Part shown: piece by piece, positions 8,945 to 17,740 of the stretch
Layout: every line of letters starts with the position of its first letter
Position numbering within the stretch: position 1 is the first letter of the stretch
Assembly (NCBI GenBank): GCA_015680685.1
Contig: MNCI01004224.1
Location: 242,682-270,039 of the forward strand
Direction of reading: 5' to 3'
Length of the DNA stretch: 27,358 bases
Origin: Gnetum montanum
Taxonomy: Eukaryota > Streptophyta > Gnetopsida > Gnetales > Gnetaceae
Translations under genes and position numbers: made by a program
Notes under the pieces: model-generated
Told to the model about the DNA's origin: nothing
Database searches by the model: none
What the model saw: the letters and a program-made list of their open reading frames with translations, nothing else

Positions 8945-9571
8945 ATGGCACCAAAGGTTAGAGGAAAGAATGCCAAATTGGCGAGGATTGATGAAGTATA
9001 GGAGAGTTTGCAGCAAGCTTCGTAGGCCAGAGTCGAGACTCGGGAGCTTACTCCACTTAACCGATAAATCGCCTTTCATCCTCTTGCATAGTTGTTATCT
9101 TTGTTGCAGCATCGTGGTCATATCTATTTTGAATGTGTATGTTGCATTGGGCGTTAATATCTGCTTACGCAGATTAAGCTATTGTAGTTTGCTATATTAC
9201 CCTTGTCCTCACCGTTGGAGATGAATGGACTTTGTGTTGTCACGAGGGTTTGGGTAATATTGAGTAGTACTGTGCAAATGTAATGTATAATCGGAAAAGT
9301 CTGGGTATTGTACCCGTGCGTAGCGTAATCAGGGTTCTATTTTTTTTCTTGCTCGTAATAGTTGCATGTTACACTGGAGTAATACGTAGTGTTGCTTCAT
9401 TGCCATTGTTAAGGACAGACCTTGAGCTGTTGCAAGTTTTGGGTAGTTTTGGCGATGCGCCTCCAGCATAATCTGTAATTTTCTGGGAGTCAAGAGAACC
9501 CTAATGTCGCGTGATGAACCTTTATGTCTAAATGATTTGTCTAATGGTAACATGTTTTTTTTATTGTACAG

Positions 9572-10445
9572 TATTATGCTAAAGCCTGTCCTAATTGTTT
9601 TGGACATCGTGGGCATTCTATGCTGCTTACATGGTTTCGTGGCCCATGTTCCTCCTCCTCATGATCGTATAAAGGAGGAGGTGGTATGGTTCCGAAGGGG
9701 CGCATGGGAGTTCTTGCAGTTTTTGCTTCGTAATTATAGTGTAATCGTCTGGTCGCATCTACCAGGCGATGTAGCTGCTACTATTCTAGAGACGCTACTG
9801 GTTGGGTCGACGCAGAGCATCTTGACATTCCTGACAGACAGAGTGGTTGAAACTGTGTGAATGCAAGATCGCGAATAGAGAGCCAAAGGTTTGAGGCACT
9901 TGAGCTGGATCTAGAAGATGCCTAGCTTTAACTATTATCACGTCTACAACACTCTGTTCGTGGCCTGTCATCTCACAACTTACTTCCAGAATCCACCTGG
10001 TATCATGTATTATGCTAGTGGGTAAGTTTTTTTTATTTCCTTTTATGGTTTTGCAATATGGTAACTACTATTTGAATTTGCGTTGAGCGTACAGAATTTG
10101 CCTATCTTCCGTGGTGTAGATTTTTCATCAATGACAGTGGTCTCCTGGGTGATAATGGTACATTGTCTCTGGCCGAAAGGGCCATAAGGGAATTTACTTC
10201 CATCAGCAATGTACAGGTTGGTGTCATGGGACAACTAGCCATCGAAATCCCAGAGTATCCTACCCGTTATGTCGAATTCTTTACCTGGTATAAAAAACTC
10301 GGATGACTGGATAGGGAGTGGACTTTGGATCCTCCCCTCACGGTCACGGATGTGCAAGAGAAAATCCCTCCATTTCCTTTGCCATTCGGGCCCAGTAAAT
10401 TTTATTATGATGATTAATTGTACACTATTATTAGCTGGAAATGAT
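9572..10445 (+). pseudogene. FCP1/NLI-like HAD phosphatase domain, exons 2-3 of the cassette
   Basis: Exon 2 gives KPVLIVLDIVGILCC, the place of the DxDG(T/V)(L) motif of FCP1-type HAD phosphatases (known to dephosphorylate the CTD of RNA polymerase II in the founding family). It then gives VWFRRGAWEFLQFLLRNYSV followed by IVWSH, matching the family pattern of a KRPG-type loop and the Trp-Ser motif. Later come HVYNTLFVACHLTTYFQNPP and GIMYY, matching the NTLLVDDSxYKxxxNPP segment. After the phase-1 intron 10022-10094 the frame continues EFAYLPWCRFFINDSGLL and LSLAERAIREFTSISNVQ, like the family's LGPGGDLRxYLExLAxADxVQ end. The second catalytic Asp of DxD is Val and the DD pair is AC, so even an unbroken version may be a pseudo-enzyme. 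In-frame stops: TGA at 9858, two TAG, then TGA, TAA and TGA in exon 3. Confidence 0.6.
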
Positions 10446-10501
10446 GTATGAAGTTGTCTTATTTTTGTTATATTGTCTTAACTACTGTTATTTGTTGATA
10501 G

Positions 10502-11549
10502 TCAGGAAATCACAGGAAATTACGATTATGGCCTCCAGTCGTGAGGAAAATAGTCTCTTCTTCCGTTATGATGATATAAAGGACATACAATGCTGGCTTG
10601 GCCATAGAGCGGCCCCGGTTGTGTTAACCAATAAAATTCGGAAGCTGGACTGATGAACCTATTTTTGACTGTAACCCTCGATGTCACTATGGGTGAAATG
10701 TTGACCCTAGTAAACTCCTTCAACGAGGAAGCTAAGTGTCTTTGCATACACGTGCGTAACGTGCATGTGAATTTTAATATTGATGCTCAACTGTTCGCTG
10801 ATATCTTTAGCGTCCCCTCCGATGGCCTTCCTATAGAGGAAAAGTCGAAGAGGAGTTTCAAGCATCAGTATGAGATAGAGGAGTGGTTAGGGGTTAAAAA
10901 AGAGGTTAAGGGAATCCCTGCTAACAAGATTGAGCTGGAGGTGGCTAATACAATTTACCCCCTTTTTCAGCCTTGGCCTTCCCCAAGACACTCTCCCAAG
11001 GGAGAATCCTCACCATAGAATAGGCTCGAATCATGCAAGAGGTCATGGAGGAGGGGACTCGGTTCAATTGGGCTAGCTATTTTGCTAAAGGTTTGCGCTT
11101 TGAAATGGTCAGGCTTCGCAAGAAGCTTGAGTATCATTTCAATGTGCATTTTTCCTTCTTCATAGCTTGCTTCAGGCATTTTGCCAAATTTCTGGTAGTC
11201 CAAAGGAATGGGGTCTGGGTGCAGCAAGACTGTAGCCAAATTTCCAAACCATGGATTTCCCATGTTTTCGGTACTACTCGATCGCAAGACCCTCCTGAAG
11301 GAATCGGGGAGTCGTTGTTAGTAACAACTAAAGGTATGGTGGTGCCTCGAACGTGGGGTCAAGACAGCATAGGTAGGGCACTCCCCTCTTACACTGGCGA
11401 TGTATCAAGGGGAAAGCACTTGATGGCTAAAATAGTGGATCCGTTGGTGCCACGAAAGAAGCCTTGTTTGACTGAGGAGCCTATTGAGCCAGTAGGTGAT
11501 GTGTGGAAGAAGGTGCAGGTCAGATTTGAAAGGAGTAATCATTCTGCCA
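10502..11549 (+). pseudogene. Central domain of the cassette, like retroelement antisense-ORF proteins
   Basis: Exon 4 opens RKSQEITIMASSREENSLFF. After a frameshift near 10651 it continues with CLCIHVRNVHVNFNIDAQLF then ADIFSVP, and after another near 10975 with LTIE, stop (TAG), ARIMQEVMEEGTRFNWASYF and AKGLRFEMVRLRKKLEYH. A pattern of V-x-V-R-x-V-x-V-x-F-x-x-x-x-I/L-x-x-I-F-x-x-P followed by a helical region with F-N-W resembles the uncharacterised plant-transposon-associated domains predicted in antisense ORFs of plant LTR elements. I can name no biochemical function. The exon ends at a GTAAGT donor (11550) in phase 1. Confidence 0.5.
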
Positions 11550-11666
11550 GTAAGTAGAAAAATGTGTCAATGATTATGGTTATGTTGCGTACAGACACTG
11601 TTGCATTGCGTAATGTTTATTGAGCAAGAGTGAAATTCTGTGTTAATTGATGATGTTGTGTGATAG

Positions 11667-13289
11667 TGAAGGAGAAGGTTGTGGAGCTGTTGACCCCCGA
11701 AATAGGGGCTATGGTTTTGCAGCACGAAGAAGGGTCCTAGGTCTTGGAAGAAGAGACGCTAGTTAATAACGCAAGCAGCGTGTAGATTCCTATGCGTGAA
11801 AAGGAAGTAGTAGTGGAGGATGCCAAAATCCTTTCGGCTAGGACAGGAAGAGGTAAGTGATTTGTCACTTCATGAGTTTAGCTTTCATAGCATATTAAAC
11901 TTTAGACAACTGCTTCTAGAGGTTATACTCGTCATCGTAACATATTGGTTAGGTCTTTATATATGATTTATTCTGCATAATAGGTGACCAGGGCATACAC
12001 TTATCAATAGTGGTGACCCGATCTTGGGGCGAATTTCCTGATAAATTTGCCTTTATGGAGGGCGTTGTCAATGATATGATCGGTCGCTTAGAGCGAATCG
12101 ATCTTGAAGCTGGTATGTTACGATCATTATGCAGGGGTTATTCCATTGTGGCATTATGCTACCTAATTATGCCTAATCGTCATGTTATGTTATTAGGAGC
12201 TCGCCTTAGATGGGATCCATCAGAGCCTATTGACCTAGATGCAACTGAACCTCCATTGGAAGCGACCATTTTGCCATGCAACATTTACGACGAGATGCGT
12301 AAATGTGCTATATGCTTGACTCGCTCTTTATGGGAATGCCAAAGTGTGAATGAAGACCTTTGGAAGAGATTGCAAAGGTCAGAGAAGGAGAAGATGGCTC
12401 TAAGTGACGAGGTTGGGGATTTGAGGTCATAGAACAAATTCTTGTAGGCCCAGGGAACGAACAACGGGGATTGGCAGACAACTATTATTAATTATGCCCA
12501 TTACTAGATGGTTGTCAAGAACAGTGTTTAGACTAGCCGCGAACTGGTTGAGCAGCAAATGCAGATGGATCTCCTAGCTGAAAAAAATCAAGACTGGAAA
12601 GACTTTAGCACGAGTGTCTAAGAGTGGGGGCAGACGTAAAAAGACCATAAACATGTCTATAAGTGGAAAAGCACTGGCTACCGTCCACATTATAGGGATT
12701 CTTCCGTTGAGGCTCAGTCTCTCAGCTATTCCTCAACGTCATTGGTGCTTCCAGGGCATTTGAGAAATTCTAGGAGCAAGTGACGGTAAGTGCCACCCCA
12801 GAAAGGGAAATGACTCTTCCTGGGGGGAGACCACCATCCCTTCCTTCTTCCCTAAACCACCCCAATGGACTCCTATGGAGAAGGGAAAGGTCAAGGTTGG
12901 AGCTAATTTAGGAGATGGGGTTTGGTCTGAGCTTACTAAGGACGAAATTATGCAACGTCTGTGGGTTGGCCTAGAACAAATCCCTTTTGCTACCGATGCA
13001 GGATCGTCATAGGTAAGTTGTAGTATTATTGTGTTTTCGTCATACCTAGTTTTGATGGCGATGTTAATATGCGTGTCATGTCTAATTGTAGGAATGACTT
13101 GAGGAGGATCCTTAGCAGAACGAGCATAATGAAGGTGATGGTCCTCACGGTCTACAGGAAACAGAGCGTAATGGCAGTGATCAATACCGTGGTGAACAAC
13201 CCTGTGTGGAAGGGCCTTGTAGAGAGGGCCTCCTTCACAAAGAGATGTCTCATGAAAAGGGTGGCCCCTATGAGGATGATTTAAATTGA
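11667..13289 (+). pseudogene. C-terminal coiled-coil and acidic tail, exons 5-8 of the cassette
   Basis: Exon 5 (MKEKVVELLTPEIGAMVLQH onward) is joined in phase to exon 6 (GDQGIHLSIVVTRSWGEF onward, with NDMIGRLERIDLEA). It joins exon 7 (GARLRWDPSEPIDLDATEPP onward), whose middle, DLWKRLQRSEKEKMALSDEV, and a following Gln/Leu-rich stretch look like a coiled coil. Six stops there (four TAG, two TAA) sit where Gln would suit the heptads. Exon 7 ends with TKDEIMQRLWVGLEQIPFAT, and exon 8 is hydrophilic (EEDP, stop, QNEHNEGDGPHGLQETE) ending at TGA 13287. No known domain is recognised. Confidence 0.55.
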
Positions 13290-14038
13290 AGTAGAGGTGG
13301 AGCTGAGAGATACGGGCGACAGTGGTGACAAGGAAGATAGATAGAGTGGCTATATTAGCTATAGTTTTATTGTGATGGAACGGAACGAGAGATAATATTT
13401 TCTTCTAAGATATTTAATGCACATTTTGTCTTGATTTTAATGTTCTTTTGTTATTTTCATTTGTATAAAGCGTAAATGGAATCATAGATTTTGGCGCTAT
13501 GACAAGCAGCAGTTAGTTTAAGTGTGCAGCATAAATGGAGTTACTAGTTTAAAGCTATTGCAGGCCGCTAAATGATTCAAATGTAAAGCGTAAATGAAAT
13601 CATTAGTTTAAGGCCATTTCGGGCCTTTGGTAGTTTTAGGCCATTTCGGGCCTTTGGTAGTTTTAGGCCATTTCGGGCCTTTGCTAGCTAGCTTTAGATG
13701 ATGGTAAGAGTAATGAAGACAACTAGTGGGAAGTGTAAACATATGCATAAATGTAGAGTATTTGTAAAGCATAAATAGTAAAGCTGGTGGGAAGGTTTGC
13801 GTAAACTGAATGACAATTAGGCAACGTGGTTTATCAGCTAACTTTGTAATTATTTCCTAATTGCTGTTATCTTTGGTGACGTGTAAGGATGGAGAGATTT
13901 ATGACTCTGTTTGTTCATGCCACAATCTTCATCTTGGAATGGCAGTTCGGCCCAAATTAGGCTGGCATCAGCCATTGTTTTGGCTTGCTCAAGTGTTTGG
14001 ACAGGGGACTGATCTTCGGGAATTTCGATTTTCGAACC
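13290..14038. other. Spacer between the antisense cassette and protease
   Basis: No clear coding on either strand apart from a short continuation of the protease frame (GSKIEIPKISPLSKHLSKPK) just left of 14039. It includes the tandem repeats at 13469-13690. Confidence 0.5.
13469..13690. repeat. Tandem repeats: 58-bp degenerate units, then 27-bp units
   Basis: Three degenerate units spaced 58-59 bp apart start near 13469, 13528 and 13586 (AAGCGTAAATGGAATCAT and variants). Then 27-bp units (GGCCATTTCGGGCC then TTTGGTAGTTTTA) lie at 13612-13638 and 13639-13665, with a partial unit to 13683. The 27-bp units are essentially identical, so their amplification is recent. The core TAGTTTTAGGCCATTTCGGG echoes 8672 on the other flank of the cassette. 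Confidence 0.85.
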
Positions 14039-14653
14039 CTATTCTGTTTCTATGTTATTGACAGCCTGAGGGATTAGTTCATAATTATGGATGACCAGTT
14101 CCCCTCCTACATAAGGCAGATGAATCTCCTGATGAATAGATGATGAAACTGCCCTCAGTTGAGACAACCAAGACCTCCTTAGGATCAAATTGAAGCTAGG
14201 CATCTCCTCAACGACAATAAACGTTACATCCATGGGGAATTGGTCCCCTGCCACAAAGTTAATGTGTACTATCCCTTTGACTTGCACTCGTGCCCCGTTG
14301 AATGACTTTAGACACGACGTCGTTGTAAGACTGATCTGATCGATCAGGCCTAGTTTATCCACTATGGGATATGGGATGACATTAGTGGCTGCCCCGTCAT
14401 CTACATGTACTCTCTGGATTCAGTGTTGGCCAACCCGGATGGTGATGAACATGGGCGCCATTGTCACCTGACCCTTTTCTGGGTCGTCTTTAATGGATTC
14501 GTCGTGAAAGGTCAACAGGGTAGGCCCAGTTTTTTCAGTGGCGAGGGGAAGCATGATGGAATGAATTACTTCTTCATCCGCTAGCAAGCTTTCATCCACA
14601 GGTATGGATGTTAGCATGCAAACCATGGCTTCATGATGTTTCTGTGATGTCAT
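14039..14653 (-). pseudogene. PR: Retroviral-type aspartic protease, decayed
   Basis: After a TGA near 14420 the frame reads IQRVHVDDGAATNVIPYPIV, in which DDG takes the place of the active-site D-S/T-G. Then come LGLIDQISLTTTSCLKSFNG, a strand with GIVHINF, and FIVVEEMPSFNLILRRSWL, matching the family's F-x-V-x-x-x-x-x-Y-N-x-I-L-G-R-P-W-L flap/hydrophobic block, ending near AVSSSIHQEIHLPYVGGEL. The protease would process the Gag-Pol precursor. It lies between gag and the 5.6 kb interval, in the usual Gypsy order. Confidence 0.8.
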
Positions 14654-15320
14654 GAGTAAGTCATAAAGGCTTAATGTTGTATTTTTTTTGTTTTAGAGCT
14701 TGTTTGACTTATGTAAAGGCATCGAAGAGTTCCCGTCCACGATCTGGCTACCTATCACTCTTTTCCTCTTCCATTCTTCCTAAGAGATGGATTTCTCGGG
14801 GAAGAGTGGCATCTGGTCGAGCACTGTGTTGTTTTTTAACTAGGAGGAGATGGTTGCGTTTGTGTAGCTTTGTCCTTCTTAGAAAGTGGGGCCAAAGGCA
14901 CAGAAGTGAGGGGTTTAGGCTTGGGAAACCCCAGCGTAAGATGGTCCTTGACCGTATCAGTTGTCATACCCCCTTCTCCTTTTCTGTTAAGTTGGGATTG
15001 GGGTCCTGTGTGGTAGGAGCAATTGACAGCTTTAGCACCTTGATGACGAAGGGTGTCCTAAGCGTAGGCACGGGCTGGGCCATGGCTTTACCGGCAGCAG
15101 GCTGTCGAGTAGTGGTCTGAGAGGGGGCTCAGAGGGCAAAAGGTTGCCTTGGAGCACCACTTGTCGATGCTGATGGACCTGCTGTTTGGGGTGAGTGAGG
15201 GGGTACTTGCAACACAAAGGATTACTTCGGCTGTGCCTGACTGTCGTCCTCTGCACCTACCACGTTGATAGTGTACCCTGCGTTATTTGCATTTAACGGG
15301 TCTTGGTACACATGCATGAC
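14654..15320 (-). other. Linker between Gag knuckle and protease
   Basis: A minus-strand frame reads YTINVVGAEDDSQAQPK before a stop, resembling the G-x-I-N-x-I-x-G segment that follows the Gag knuckle in Tat elements. A Pro/Ser/Thr-rich low-complexity stretch with stops leads into the protease. The plus-strand open frame 14674-15120 is a shadow of this region. Confidence 0.5.
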
Positions 15321-17485
15321 TTAGTTTTCTGGGCGTGCTGAACTATTGCTGTCTAAGATCAGGTCACCTTGATCGATCAGACGTTGAATGTCATCTTTCA
15401 ATGCCCAACAGTAATCCGTGTCATGACCACACAATTGATGGTAGTCGCAAAACCGGTTCAGCCTAAAGTTCTTGGGAACTGGTGGTTCATTAGGTTGGGC
15501 CAAGGAGCGGTTCTTGAGTAGTTCGCAGTGGCACTTGTGGCGTTTCAGAGCTTCCTCGGACACCATCTTGTGTCAGATGTGGCTAGTTCCCAACAATTGC
15601 TTCAGAAGTTCTGAAGGTTTTACAGGTAGGGTCACGTAATTTGAGCGATCCTTACGTTCAAATTTGGGCTTCAACTGCAGAGGTGCTTTGGGGGTGGAAG
15701 GAGTTTCTTGATTGATGCCGTTTGAGCTAGCCGTCAACTCAGCAGGCCTGTAGATGTTTTCTTGTTATTGTTTTTCTTCTTGGTCCCCTCGGTAACTGCC
15801 GCTACTGTCGTTGTCATAGCTTTGCCTTTGTCTTTACCCTTGCTATGGGCATTTTTGTAGACCACATACGCCGGGTCTTTACTAGCCTCCACCGCATCTT
15901 AGATGCTCTTAGTTTGAGCAAAGGTTTGGCTGAGGGAGCGGGGAGCGAGGTAGTGTAGCTTAGACTTGATAAAGTCATTAACTGCCCCCTTGAAGATTTC
16001 TAATAGATGGGCCTCCGCGATGGGTTCACAGATTTCATTCAAGGTGGCACTCCACTACTGTATAAACTTTTGAACTAACTCGAGCGGGTCTTGCTTGACT
16101 CCCATGAGCTGGTCCAACGTGACTTCTGGCTTTAGGTTGTACTTGAAATGAGTCATAAACTAGGTTAGCGGCTCCTCCAAAGTTCAAATGGAAGCACGTG
16201 GGAGTGGTCGATACCAGTCTAGAGCTTTACCCATTAAGGACATAGCAAAGACACGGATGATAGTATGTGGCCATTGTTGCAATAGCAACAACTTTGACCT
16301 GAAAGTAACTAAATGGGCCTTGGGATCGCCTTCTTCATTGTATTTTGTAAAATGGGGGAGTGGCATCCCAGGCGGTAACGACAAAACAAGCACTACTAGA
16401 CTAATAGGATTGTCATGGTAAAAATCCATGATTTGTACTGTATCAAAACCAACGGCCTTGAGGTGTTTAACTTCTTCTATAAGGGTCTAAATAAGCTGGA
16501 AGGCTTGATTCAGGCTCATGGACGGGGAGGTTGTCTATAGAACAACAGGAGGATCCATGTTGGATGGTGGGATAGGGGTGGCCACCATCGTTTGTGCCAT
16601 TGGATACATTGTTTGCATGGTCAGGGGTACAAATAACGATCCTGTAATAGGGTTGAGAGCTTACAGGATCTGGTTTTGATGATAGGGAAAATGGGACATC
16701 TGCGTATGATGCGCAACGAGAGGCATGTTTGGAACCCACCATGCTGTAGTGGCAAGCCTCGTCATGTGAGTCGGGATAAACATAGGTGTTGTATGTAATT
16801 GCGAAGTAGGTATCGTGTGTACATGCGGTGACATGGGTGCAGGTGCATGATGAGATGGATCAGGTAATTGCAGCTGTTGAGGAATGATTTGTGACGGGTC
16901 GTCACCTGGAAGGATAGTTGGAGAGAGAAAATGTAGGTGTGGCGAGTGCGGGACTCGATTAGTATTAGATAATGTCAAAGGCGTGCTAACCATGAACAAC
17001 GGGTTTATGCGGGACGTCATGGAGGGAGGGGCCATGGTGAAATCAGCATGACTGCCTCCCTCAGAGTGGGAGTCTAGATCACCTTGCCCATCATGAAGCG
17101 TTTCATCATGGAACAACTCCTCTAGGTGTTCAGACGATGTCTTAGCTATCAGCATTTGATCTAGGATCCACTTTTTTTGATCTGTTAAGGGTACAGTGGT
17201 GTTATGTGAAGGAATAAATTCCTTCCCGTTGTAGTATATGAACTCGTATTCTTGCTTTTCTTCGAGTTCTTGTGAATACATGGGCAAGTTTGCTGCTAGC
17301 TTAGCACAGAGGAAATTGTAATGTTCCTTGTGCTGAGCATGTCCCTCTAGCTCTTTGTTTTGAAGCCTGAGGAAGTGGCGTGGTCGCACTGGACTAGTTG
17401 GTAGCTCGATCACAGGAGGCGTAACTTACGTGGTCCAAGGATTCTTGAGGTTGGCAGTGTCAGCAGCGATGGTTGATGTAGCCAT
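15321..17485 (-). pseudogene. gag: Gag, decayed
   Basis: The ATG at 17485 (MATSTIAADTANLKNPWTT) lies 232 nt after the PBS. A stop (TAA, T-stop-V) follows at codon 20, and the same frame runs to about 16184 with TAG stops near 16520 and 16480. The N-terminal part is poorly conserved and Pro/His/Met-rich (about residues 130-250). The retrotransposon-gag core is clear: MPLPHFTKYNEEGDPKAHLV, ALDWYRPLPRASI, then KYNLKPEVTLDQLMGVKQDP. After a frameshift the end has FCDYHQLCGHDTDYCWALKD (about 15450), a C-x2-H-x4-GH-x4-C knuckle typical of Tat-type Gag, followed by DDIQRLIDQGDLI. Gag would form the particle that packages the RNA. Confidence 0.85.
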
Positions 17486-17716
17486 TCTCTATGCGGTTTA
17501 GAAGTAATGATGATAAGGATAAAGATCACAAGGGTAAAGGCAAACTATGTAATAATTGGGCCTTTTTATCTTGTAGGACTCCAAAGAAATTGTCGAAGCG
17601 ACCGATCTGCACCACACAATCTCGTAAACAACCACGGAGGTATTACGTTTACGTCGACTGAAAATGGGTACAGACAGCTTACAAGACTACCCATAAAGTG
17701 CGGATCAAATATGAAG

Positions 17717-17734
17717 GCCCTCCTTCTAGCACCA
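17717..17734 (-). other. Primer-binding site, tRNA-Asn
   Basis: Six nt after the 5' LTR the minus strand starts TGGTGCTAGAAGGAGGGC. Its complement matches the 3' end of plant tRNA-Asn(GTT), GACCTCCTTCTAGCGCCA (recalled from knowledge), at 16 of 18 positions. The acceptor-stem G-U quirk TTCTAGC is diagnostic. This is the minus-strand cDNA priming site. Confidence 0.75.
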
Positions 17735-17740
17735 GAAAAC

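Larger units (their letters stand above)
8945..13289 (+). pseudogene. Opposite-strand, multi-exon cassette inside the retroelement
   Basis: Inferred exons are 8945 to about 9076 (start MAPKVRGKNAKLARIDEV), 9572-10021, 10095-10445, 10502-11549, 11667-11852, 11984-12112, 12197-13012 and 13092-13289. Six introns (10022-10094, 10446-10501, 11550-11666, 11853-11983, 12113-12196, 13013-13091) have GT-AG ends, five with phase 1 and the last with phase 0, and the frame joins correctly across each. Donors include GTAAGT four times and GTATGT. The connection of exon 1 to exon 2 is unresolved, although exon 2 has a fine acceptor (TTTTTTTTATTGTACAG). Exon 4 has two frameshifts and exon 7 one. About 20 in-frame stops occur, mostly TAG. 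It lies between protease and RT, antisense to them. Extra antisense ORFs are known in Tat-type elements, but I know of none with this place and splicing pattern. Confidence 0.75.

Noticed and set aside
8835-9224. Start of the cassette at the upstream ATG at 8835
   Set aside because: That frame is longer but Arg-rich and without features. The ATG at 8945 gives MAPKVRGKNAK with Gln-rich helical text and TAG stops like the rest of the cassette.
12781-12800. Intron starting at the GTAAGT near 12786
   Set aside because: No matching acceptor keeps the frame, and the downstream sequence (KGNDSSWGETT onward) is open directly, so a 1-nt frameshift explains the break better.
14674-15120. 148-codon plus-strand open frame opposite the gag-protease linker
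   Set aside because: Lys/Arg/Ser-rich shadow of the minus-strand Pro/Thr/Ser linker; no splice sites or motifs.
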